Source of the DNA: Thermoflexales bacterium
Lineage (GTDB): Bacteria > Chloroflexota > Anaerolineae > Fen-1058
Assembly: GCA_016931085.1 (NCBI GenBank)
Contig: JAFGFO010000235.1
Coordinates: 1-8,124, forward strand
Length of the DNA stretch: 8,124 nt
Direction of reading: 5' to 3'
This document shows, one piece after another, positions 1 through 5,524 of this stretch. The stretch's first letter is position 1. The number at the start of each line of letters is the position of its first letter. Made by a program: the position numbers and the translations under genes. The notes below the pieces were generated by a model. The model searched no databases. It was not told the origin of the DNA and saw only the letters and a program-made list of their open reading frames with translations.

Positions 1-9
1 CCAAATTTG

Positions 10-57
10 CCACCACATATGGTGGTTGCGATTAGCGATACTCCCGTATATGGGGGT
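10..57. promoter_or_regulatory. Two small dyads upstream of the ABC ATPase genes
   Basis: Two inverted repeats stand close together. The first is CCACCA (10-15) and TGGTGG (20-25) around a 4-base loop. The second is ACTCCC (40-45) and GGGGGT (52-57) around GTATAT, with one T-G pairing. Both contain an ATATGG core and both are followed by a GATTAG word (30-35 and 65-70), so they resemble diverged copies of one element. They could be operator sites for the ATPase genes or part of the 3' end of a gene outside the window. No convincing -35/-10 pair was found here. Function is inference. Confidence 0.3.
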
Positions 58-82
58 CGTTTGAGATTAGTCTAAACACCAA

Positions 83-110
83 GTTAACAGTTAATTGTTA
101 ATTATTAATG
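83..110. repeat. Degenerate 7-bp tandem repeat, four units, reaching the ATG at 108
   Basis: The sequence reads as four consecutive heptamers, GTTAACA, GTTAATT, GTTAATT and ATTAATG. The last unit supplies the ATG at 108. The array is AT-rich within a GC-rich window and replaces any recognisable Shine-Dalgarno sequence in front of the first ATPase. It belongs with the other short tandem arrays seen at 1040-1069, 1393-1420 and 2033-2064. Confidence 0.6.
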
Positions 111-1058
111 ATCAAGATGACAGACCAGGTGTTGATCGAAACACAAGAATTGAGGCGGCGCTTTGGCGCGGTGCGCGCGGTGGATGGGCTGGATTTGCGC
201 GTGAGCAGCGGGCAGATCGTTGGCCTGGTGGGGCCGGACGGGGCTGGCAAGACGACGACGATGCGTCTGCTGTGCGGGGCGTTGACGCCCAACGCCGGGC
301 AGATCAGCGTGGCCGGTTTTGACCTGCGCACGCATCTGCCCCAGGCGCGCGAGGTGATTGGCTACGTGCCGCAGCGTTTCAGCCTGTACGGCGACCTGAC
401 GCCGCTGGAAAACCTGCGCTTTTTCGCCGAGGTGTATGGCGTGCCAGCCGCCCAACGCGAGGCGCGCGCCCGGGAACTGCTCGATTTCGTAAACCTGACG
501 CCCGCCGCCGGCCGCCTGGCTGCTTTCTTGTCGGGGGGAATGAAACAAAAGCTTAGCCTGGCGTGCGCGCTGGTCCACCGCCCGCGCGTCTTGCTGCTCG
601 ACGAGCCGACCGGCGGCGTGGACCCGGTGGCCCGCCAAGAGTTTTGGCACTTGTTGTACCAGTTGCTTTCGGAAGGCTCGTGCGTGTTGATCAGCACGCC
701 CTACATGGACGAGGCGGTGCGCTGCAATCACGTGATCTTTTTGCACGGCGGGCGGGTGTTGGTGCAGGGTGTGCCTCACGCGCTGATGGCCTCGTTGGCC
801 GGGCAGATATTGGAACTGGTCGCTCACCCGCAGGCCGAGTGCCGGCGGATCGCCGCGGCCGACCCGGACGTCGTGGACTTGCAGGCCTTTGGCGAGCGGC
901 TGCACCTGCGCGTGAAGGAGGCCGCCCGCGTCCTGGCGCGCTTGCCGGCGGCGCTGGCGGCGGCGGGGGTCAGCCTCGAACGGCTGGGACCGGTCGAGCC
1001 AACGCTCGAAGACGTGTATATGGCGATGAGTGGGAAAGCTGAAACCTTGAACCCTTAA
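108..1058 (+). CDS. ABC transporter ATP-binding protein, YbhF N-half-like
   Basis: A cytoplasmic ATPase subunit (316 aa) of an ABC exporter of the DrrA/YbhF/CcmA type, which powers a separate ABC-2 permease. Motifs: Walker A GPDGAGKT (42-49), Q-loop Gln89, signature LSGGMKQK (141-148), Walker B VLLLDEP (161-167) and D-loop GGVD (169-172). The H-loop reads STPYMDEA, so Pro198 replaces the expected catalytic His. The C-terminal PVEPTLEDVY is typical of DrrA-type subunits. Asp in Walker A and a lost H-loop His are also features I recall from the first nucleotide-binding domain of E. coli YbhF. The gene ends 14 bases before the next ATPase, so the two are surely co-transcribed. No clear Shine-Dalgarno precedes ATG 108; ATG 117 is an alternative. 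The last residues are encoded by a short repeat. Substrate unknown; no permease in the window. Confidence 0.9.
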   Translation: MIKMTDQVLIETQELRRRFGAVRAVDGLDLRVSSGQIVGLVGPDGAGKTTTMRLLCGALTPNAGQISVAGFDLRTHLPQAREVIGYVPQRFSLYGDLTPLENLRFFAEVYGVPAAQREARARELLDFVNLTPAAGRLAAFLSGGMKQKLSLACALVHRPRVLLLDEPTGGVDPVARQEFWHLLYQLLSEGSCVLISTPYMDEAVRCNHVIFLHGGRVLVQGVPHALMASLAGQILELVAHPQAECRRIAAADPDVVDLQAFGERLHLRVKEAARVLARLPAALAAAGVSLERLGPVEPTLEDVYMAMSGKAETLNP

Positions 1059-1069
1059 ACCTGAAACCC
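1040..1069. repeat. Degenerate TGAAACC-type tandem repeat across the stop codon of the first ATPase
   Basis: Four imperfect units follow each other: TGAAACCT, TGAACCCT, TAAACC and TGAAACCC. The array encodes the last residues of the first ATPase (ETLNP), supplies its TAA stop at 1056-1058, and fills most of the 14-base gap before the ATG at 1073. Bases 1053-1068 are a perfect 16-base reverse complement of 2009-2024, beyond the second ATPase. Confidence 0.6.
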
Positions 1070-1072
1070 AAC

Positions 1073-1987
1073 ATGGATGCAATCATTTGCGACAATCTGA
1101 CCAAGAAATTCGGCGAGCTGACGGCTGTGGACAAGGTGACCTTCAGCGTGCGGCAGGGCGAGGTGCTGGGCTTTGTCGGCCCCAACGGCTCGGGCAAGAC
1201 GACGACGATCCGCATGCTGTGCGGCTTGCTGCTGCCCACCGCCGGCAGCGCGCAGGTGATGGGCTTTGACGTGAGGCGCCAGCCGGAACAGGTAAAATCC
1301 CGCTTGGGCTACATGTCCCAAAAGTTTGCCTTGTATGAGGAATTGACTGCTCGCGAAAACCTCGAATTTTACGCCGGCGTCTATGGGGTGGGAATCGCAA
1401 ATCGCAAATCGCGAGTCGCAGATCTTCTGGCCCTGGTGGGCTTGATCGGCCAGGAGCGTGTGCGTGCTGGCGAGCTGGCCGGCGGGTGGCGGCAGCGCCT
1501 GGCCTTGGGCTGTGCCCTGATCCATAATCCCCCCTTGCTATTTCTCGACGAGCCAACCAGCGGCGTCGATCCCAACGCGCGCCGCGAGTTCTGGGACCTC
1601 ATCTATACGCTGACCGAGGCCGGGACGACCGTGTTCGTCAGCACACACTATATGGACGAGGCCGAGCACTGCCACCGGGTGGGCTTTATGCACCAGGGGC
1701 GGCTGCTGGCGATGGGCACACCGGCCGCGCTCAAGGCTGAGCAGTTGCGCGGCCAGGCCTGGAATATCACCACGCGCCATTTGCTGGAGGGCCTGGATAT
1801 CTTGGGCCAGGTAGAAGGAGTCGGGCAGGTGGGCATGGCTGGTGACCGGCTGCACTGCATCAGCGCGCCGGGCACACACAGCGCCGAATCACTCCAGGCC
1901 GCACTGGCCGCGCGAGGCGTGAGCGGTCAGCCTTACCCGGTCGAGCCGACGCTGGAAGACGTCTTTATCTCGCTGGCCACGAGCTAG
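1073..1987 (+). CDS. ABC transporter ATP-binding protein, YbhF C-half-like
   Basis: The second ATPase subunit (304 aa) of the same presumed exporter, acting on the cytoplasmic face. Motifs: Walker A GPNGSGKT (36-43), Q-loop Gln83, Walker B LLFLDEP (155-161), D-loop SGVD (163-166), H-loop STHYMDEAEHC with His192 intact, and a C-terminal PVEPTLEDVF. The signature is LAGGWRQR (135-142) rather than LSGGQ. E. coli YbhF's second domain also departs from consensus here while keeping QRLAL, as I recall. ABC sites form in trans. The site built on this protein's Walker A/B and His with the partner's LSGGM should be competent, whereas the reciprocal site combines Pro198 with LAGGW and should be weak. 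A 7-bp repeat array encodes residues around 107-116. The ATG at 1073 has no clear Shine-Dalgarno, so translational coupling is likely. Confidence 0.9.
   Translation: MDAIICDNLTKKFGELTAVDKVTFSVRQGEVLGFVGPNGSGKTTTIRMLCGLLLPTAGSAQVMGFDVRRQPEQVKSRLGYMSQKFALYEELTARENLEFYAGVYGVGIANRKSRVADLLALVGLIGQERVRAGELAGGWRQRLALGCALIHNPPLLFLDEPTSGVDPNARREFWDLIYTLTEAGTTVFVSTHYMDEAEHCHRVGFMHQGRLLAMGTPAALKAEQLRGQAWNITTRHLLEGLDILGQVEGVGQVGMAGDRLHCISAPGTHSAESLQAALAARGVSGQPYPVEPTLEDVFISLATS
1393..1420. repeat. AATCGCA tandem repeat inside the second ATPase gene
   Basis: Four heptamers, AATCGCA, AATCGCA, AATCGCG and AGTCGCA, lie in tandem within coding sequence and encode part of IANRKSRVAD. On the minus strand the unit reads GATTTGC, the same core as the 8-bp array at 2033-2064 on the plus strand. 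The encoded stretch falls after the FYAGVYG block, in the helical subdomain, and the spacing to the signature motif looks normal, so the repeat seems to have replaced sequence rather than lengthened the protein. Confidence 0.7.
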
Positions 1988-2008
1988 TCTGTTCCGACGA
2001 TGGTTCCA

Positions 2009-2024
2009 GGTTTCAGGTTTAAGG
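2009..2024. repeat. 16-bp exact inverted copy of the 1053-1068 repeat
   Basis: Bases 2009-2024 read GGTTTCAGGTTTAAGG, the perfect reverse complement of 1053-1068. The pair brackets the second ATPase gene almost exactly (1073-1987). The element lies in the 93-bp spacer before the nucleotidyltransferase-like gene. At transcript level the two copies could pair over about 940 bases, but a dispersed micro-repeat family is the simpler reading. Confidence 0.6.
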
Positions 2025-2032
2025 TCTCGGGG

Positions 2033-2064
2033 CTGATTTGCTGATTTGCCGATTTGCTGATTTG
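2033..2064. repeat. 8-bp tandem repeat (CTGATTTG x4)
   Basis: Four consecutive octamers, CTGATTTG, CTGATTTG, CCGATTTG and CTGATTTG, lie in the spacer after the second ATPase. The core GATTTGC matches the minus strand of the array at 1393-1420. The array runs up to the putative -10 element at 2069-2074, and its third and fourth units supply the putative -35 hexamer. Confidence 0.75.
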
Positions 2065-2074
2065 CTCGTACAAT
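2046..2074 (+). promoter_or_regulatory. Possible promoter for the nucleotidyltransferase-like gene
   Basis: TTGCCG at 2046-2051 and TACAAT at 2069-2074 are separated by 17 bases. The -10 ends six bases before the ATG at 2081, so initiation at the usual distance would fall on or beside the A of that ATG, giving a leaderless mRNA. The -35 lies within the 8-bp repeat array. The hexamers are imperfect, so this is a moderate-confidence prediction. Confidence 0.4.
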
Positions 2075-2080
2075 TATCCT

Positions 2081-2743
2081 ATGGACATCCCACCAGCCAT
2101 TGCCGCGATTGCCCCCGATGGACAGTTGACGCCCGCCCAGCGGCGGCGCATCATGATCGATATATGCCGGCGGCGCATCCGGCCCGGCAGCGGCAGCGCG
2201 CTGGAATTTTTACACCGGAGGACTGCTATGGAGAGCTGGCCTGATCTGCGTCCCGTATTGCACGACCTCCCCTGGGCTGTCGTCGGCGCGGTGGCCACGC
2301 GAGCCTACATGCCCGAACGAGCGACGAGGGACATCGATATCCTGGTGCGCCGGCAGGATGGCGAGAAGGTGAAGGAGCGGCTTGAAGCGGCCGGCTACCA
2401 GCTCGTGAGTCCCCTGGCCATGCCTGGTTTTTTGTTCCGCTCCCCGGAGGGCATTGAAGTTGACGTCATCTTTGGCCAGTATCCCTGGCTGCGTGATGCC
2501 ATGGCTCACCTTCGCCATGATCCGGCCGGCTTGCCGGTGCTGGACTTGCCTTACCTGGTTCTCATGAAGCTGGACGCCGCACGCGCCCAAGACACGGCCG
2601 ATTTGTCGCGCATGCTCGGTCTGGCTTCGGACAAGGAACTCGATCGGGTGCGGGCAGCCGTGGCCCGCTACGCGCCCGACACAGTAGGCGACCTCGAATC
2701 GCTCATCTATCTCGGCAAGCTTGAAATCGACAGTGCGCGCTGA
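2081..2743 (+). CDS. Putative nucleotidyltransferase-fold (MNT/AbiEii-like) protein
   Basis: A predicted cytoplasmic protein (220 aa) with the minimal nucleotidyltransferase pattern. WAVVGAVATRAY (65-76) corresponds to the glycine-containing helix segment, RDIDILV (83-89) carries the Asp84/Asp86 metal ligands, and GIEVDVIFG (124-132) carries the third acidic residue, Asp128. The later LPYLVLMKLDAARAQDTADL (157-176) is the Lys/Asp segment usual in AbiEii- and DUF6036-like members. The expected GG/GS after the first strand is GA, so activity is uncertain. Two starts are possible. ATG 2081 is six bases after a plausible -10. ATG 2228 (Met50) has a good GGAGGA ribosome site and still gives the complete fold. 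No antitoxin-like partner is visible next to it. It is convergent with the hydrolase operon, with a 20-base gap. Target unknown. Confidence 0.65.
   Translation: MDIPPAIAAIAPDGQLTPAQRRRIMIDICRRRIRPGSGSALEFLHRRTAMESWPDLRPVLHDLPWAVVGAVATRAYMPERATRDIDILVRRQDGEKVKERLEAAGYQLVSPLAMPGFLFRSPEGIEVDVIFGQYPWLRDAMAHLRHDPAGLPVLDLPYLVLMKLDAARAQDTADLSRMLGLASDKELDRVRAAVARYAPDTVGDLESLIYLGKLEIDSAR
2217..2222 (+). promoter_or_regulatory. Shine-Dalgarno GGAGGA before internal ATG 2228
   Basis: GGAGGA lies five bases before the in-frame ATG at 2228. It is a stronger ribosome site than anything in front of ATG 2081. It supports either a shorter 171-residue product beginning MESWPDL, or two in-frame products of one gene. 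Confidence 0.5.
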
Positions 2744-2763
2744 ACCCGCGATTTGATATTTTC

Positions 2764-5508
2764 TTATCGCACTCGCCACACGTGCACCATTGGCTTGGCC
2801 TCATCACCGAACTGCTCCAGGACGTACAACAGGTCGTGGGCACGGTCGTAGGCCACGTCGCCAATCCGCATGCGGCGCTGGTCGCCTGTTCCCAAGTTAG
2901 CTAGGTCGTCTGTCGGAGGATTGAAGTATAGGTGATCGTCGACATCCAGCGTGGCGTAGGGCTGCGGCTCCCACGACTGCATGCTCCCGGCGGCCACCTT
3001 GGCCAGGTCAGCCGGGTTGTACAGGATGAACTGGGCGTCAAAGCGCGTGCTCCACCAGCCCCGGTAATCGTTGTGGCCGGTGCAGCCGGTCAGGTCCCCG
3101 GCCGGGCAGGGCGTGCCGTTGGCCAGGCGGCAGGTGGTAAAGTCGTTGACAAATTCCACCTCGATGCAGGGCAGATCGGCCCCGTCCGGGTGAACCCAGC
3201 CGTACCAGTATTTCGCGCCAGTGCTCTTGGTGCCGGCGAAGAACACGGCCGTCTTGCCGGAGCTCGTAGTGAGCCACGCCCCGCCTTCCCATTCGTCGGG
3301 GTGCTGGTAGTCCTTGAGAGCGTGTTCGATGTTCTCGGTGTCGCGCGAGCTGGCGTACAGCAGCAGCGGTGTCTCGGCCAAGTGGGTGCCCGACACAGGC
3401 GCGGAGCCATCCGGCAGCCACGGCTTGTAGGCGAACAAGGCCGGCCCCATGCCCGACCAGCCGCCGTCGCGGTAACGCCCGGTGCCCAGGTAGCGGCCTG
3501 AGGCATTCGTATCGGCCCAGGCGGCTGGGATTTCGAACATGTAGCCGTTGATGCTGTCGAAGGATTGGTTGCCGATGTACCACTCGCCCTGAAAGTTGGA
3601 ATTGGACAGGTTTATGTCGAACCAGGCGTGGGTGGGCACCGGCTGGTCGGGTGGCAGGTGCTGTCCCAAGCCCACGTGAAGCTTGGGGCCGGTGGCTGAG
3701 GTGTTGAGATAGGCCATGCCGGCGCGTGGTATATCCTCTACGAGCTGTGTAAAATGACCACCCAGCACGTTGGCAAAGCCCTGGAGAAAGGCGGCCGTGT
3801 TGAGATCGCCTGGAGTGCTCGAGGCGACTGGCACAGGGATGCTGATTTCGGCCACCTGGTTGCCGTTGGGCAGCTCACCCCACGCCAGCCGGTCGTGTCC
3901 CATGATGAACAGGGAGCCAGGGAAACCGTCGCTGGAGCTGGGATCGCCGCTGGGATTGAAGGTCATGGCGTTACCGCCGTATTCAAAAGTGCGCGGGCGA
4001 TCGGCGTCGTCGGGCAGCCGGAACGCGCCCAGGTAGGTGAAGCCGGCCGGCTGGACCAGCGTGCCGGGGGGCGCTTGTGTGGGGCTTTTCAAGATAACGG
4101 GCAGGTAGGTGAAGTGGTCTTGCGTGCCGGTCTGGTAGAGCGTGAAGGTGGCGTTGCTGTCGTCGTAGATCGTTGGGCTGACAGTGCTGGCCACCCGCAC
4201 TCGCATCGAGGTGGACGGCGTGACGGGCGTCGTCCAGGTGTACAGGCCGGTGTTGGCGGTGGACGATTGGATGACGTGGCTGGTGCCAAAGCTGTCGGTC
4301 GAATAGGCCAGGCTGACGTTGGCGATCGTGCCGGTGCTCGTCCAGCGGATCTGCTGCGGACTGCCCACTTGCCAGTTTTCCCCGCCGTTGGGGACGGTGA
4401 GATGGAGGGTAGGGGTGGGAGTGGGCGCGCTGCCTTTCCAGCGATTGTAAAAGACGTTGAGCAGCTCGACAAACTCGGCAGTGGCTTTTTGGTGGCCGGC
4501 CGTGGTGGGGTGGTCGTCCCAGATCGAGTCGGTGGGGTAGGCCGAGAGATTGTTGTCGACGGTCTTGGTATATACGACCGCGCTGCCGTTCCAATAGTGG
4601 TGGTTGCCGTCCGGGCGTGTGGCCCAGTCGTTGGGCTCTTCGTTGGTGCTTGGATCGTCTACCCGGCCGTCGCTGCCGTTGGAGCTGAGCACGTTGTAAT
4701 AGTCAAAAACGGCCACGTTGGTGTAGGTATAACTGTTGCTGGCCAGCCAGTCTTTCACCAGCCAGGTGTTGAAGGCACGCGCGTTGGCCGCCATACTGGT
4801 GGTGGTTTCGGTGATGCGGGGTGGGGCGGTGATGACGACAAAGAGCTTGTCTTGGCGGGTAGCAAAATAAGTCAGGAGATTGTTATAGACCGCCTTGGCG
4901 TTGCTCACGCTATAGTCATAGTCATTGGGCGTGCTGGCTGGCGGGTCGTCGGGGTTGCCGTCCAGGTTCGAGTTGGGAAAACACGATTTGAACAGGACGA
5001 TCTCGTTCTCGCCGGTGGGTGTGACCGGCAGGCGCGACCAGGTGCCAAAGCACTCGTCTGAGGGCGACGATGGGTTGCAGACGTTCTGGCCGCTCTCGCT
5101 GTACAAAGTGTTTAAAATCGTGCTGCTGTTGGGGCCGGTGAACCATTCGGGCCAGTTGACGATGTCAGTGCGACTGCCAATAGCTGTGTAGGGGTCCGAA
5201 GGCTCGCTTCGTGGCCCCCAGCCATAGTTGGTGGCGCTGACGAAATAGTTATTGTCTCTCAAGGCGATGCCCAGCCCGCCCCAGGGTTGTTCTTCATTCT
5301 GATCGGCCAGCCAGTTGCCGCCGGTCGAGTGGTGGATAAAGATGAGCTTGACGGGCGAGGCGGGCGGGTTGGGATTATCAGCGCTTGGGCTGGCGGGTGC
5401 GGCCTTGGCGCTGAGTGTGGGTGGAGCAGTCGATCGGCTGCTGGCCGCCAGGCCAGCCAGGGCGAGGACGGTCAAGACTGCGCTGATCACGATTCTTTGG
5501 TGCTTCAT
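2764..5508 (-). CDS. Secreted multidomain protein: SGNH-hydrolase-like domain, Ig-like domain, unknown C-terminal domain
   Basis: An exported 914-residue protein, the second gene of a two-gene operon. It has a signal peptide (1 to about 24). The hydrolase-like domain spans about 52-358, with HHSTG (59-63; candidate nucleophile Ser61), KSCFPNSN (174-181; candidate Asn) and WDDHPTTAGH (330-339; candidate Asp/His). An Ig-like domain follows (about 368-457, opening with VPNGGENW), then HFTYLPVILK (465-474). The C-terminal domain (about 485-914) is one I cannot place in a family; it has four close cysteines (781, 793, 801, 809). The substrate could be an acylated extracellular polysaccharide, but that is inference. 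Start 5508 is chosen because GAGGAG precedes it by five bases and a signal peptide follows directly; the open frame extends to 5565 but would put 19 charged residues before the signal. Residues 144-153 form a Cys-bounded insert absent from the paralogue. Confidence 0.8.
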   Translation of the reverse strand: MKHQRIVISAVLTVLALAGLAASSRSTAPPTLSAKAAPASPSADNPNPPASPVKLIFIHHSTGGNWLADQNEEQPWGGLGIALRDNNYFVSATNYGWGPRSEPSDPYTAIGSRTDIVNWPEWFTGPNSSTILNTLYSESGQNVCNPSSPSDECFGTWSRLPVTPTGENEIVLFKSCFPNSNLDGNPDDPPASTPNDYDYSVSNAKAVYNNLLTYFATRQDKLFVVITAPPRITETTTSMAANARAFNTWLVKDWLASNSYTYTNVAVFDYYNVLSSNGSDGRVDDPSTNEEPNDWATRPDGNHHYWNGSAVVYTKTVDNNLSAYPTDSIWDDHPTTAGHQKATAEFVELLNVFYNRWKGSAPTPTPTLHLTVPNGGENWQVGSPQQIRWTSTGTIANVSLAYSTDSFGTSHVIQSSTANTGLYTWTTPVTPSTSMRVRVASTVSPTIYDDSNATFTLYQTGTQDHFTYLPVILKSPTQAPPGTLVQPAGFTYLGAFRLPDDADRPRTFEYGGNAMTFNPSGDPSSSDGFPGSLFIMGHDRLAWGELPNGNQVAEISIPVPVASSTPGDLNTAAFLQGFANVLGGHFTQLVEDIPRAGMAYLNTSATGPKLHVGLGQHLPPDQPVPTHAWFDINLSNSNFQGEWYIGNQSFDSINGYMFEIPAAWADTNASGRYLGTGRYRDGGWSGMGPALFAYKPWLPDGSAPVSGTHLAETPLLLYASSRDTENIEHALKDYQHPDEWEGGAWLTTSSGKTAVFFAGTKSTGAKYWYGWVHPDGADLPCIEVEFVNDFTTCRLANGTPCPAGDLTGCTGHNDYRGWWSTRFDAQFILYNPADLAKVAAGSMQSWEPQPYATLDVDDHLYFNPPTDDLANLGTGDQRRMRIGDVAYDRAHDLLYVLEQFGDEAKPMVHVWRVR
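4434..5381 (-). repeat. Direct repeat copy A: duplicated hydrolase-like domain
   Basis: This stretch codes the hydrolase-like domain of the distal gene and is clearly similar at DNA level to 6338-7248, in the same orientation. Long near-identical runs occur, for example around TGGTAAAAGACGTTGAGCAG in the other copy and TTGTAAAAGACGTTGAGCAG here. Differences include small in-frame indels. The boundaries are approximate and coincide with the end of the signal peptide region and the start of the linker. Confidence 0.8.
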
Positions 5509-5513
5509 GGTTT

Positions 5514-5519
5514 CTCCTC
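5514..5519 (-). promoter_or_regulatory. Ribosome binding site GAGGAG for the distal hydrolase gene
   Basis: On the minus strand GAGGAG stands five bases before the ATG whose A is at 5508. It lies wholly in the 16-base gap after the stop of the upstream gene, which settles the start and supports translation from a shared mRNA. Confidence 0.75.
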
Positions 5520-5524
5520 GTGTG

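Noticed and set aside
105..1082. 325-codon open frame on the minus strand across the first ATPase
   Set aside because: The plus strand has all ABC motifs. The antisense product is Arg/Gln/His-rich and featureless.
1053..2024. 16-bp inverted pair as the ends of a small mobile element carrying the second ATPase
   Set aside because: There is no transposase and no target-site duplication, and the enclosed gene is a functional partner of its neighbour. The pair belongs to the local micro-repeats.
2033..2064. CRISPR array
   Set aside because: Units are 8 bp, directly adjacent and without spacers. This is a micro-repeat array.
2081..2743. A toxin-antitoxin module based on the AbiEii-like fold
   Set aside because: No small partner gene is visible on either side, and the GS/GG motif is altered. 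The family also contains many non-toxin proteins.
2744..2763. Terminator between the convergent nucleotidyltransferase-like gene and hydrolase operon
   Set aside because: The 20-base gap has no dyad. It contains only a GCGATTTG word similar to the repeat core, which may be chance.
3754..5061. 435-codon open frame on the plus strand, opposite the distal hydrolase gene
   Set aside because: The minus-strand protein has a signal peptide, conserved blocks and a paralogue. The plus-strand product is Gly/Val-rich with no recognisable motif, as expected from antisense frames in GC-rich genes. The similar antisense frame at 6122-6859 follows from the duplication.
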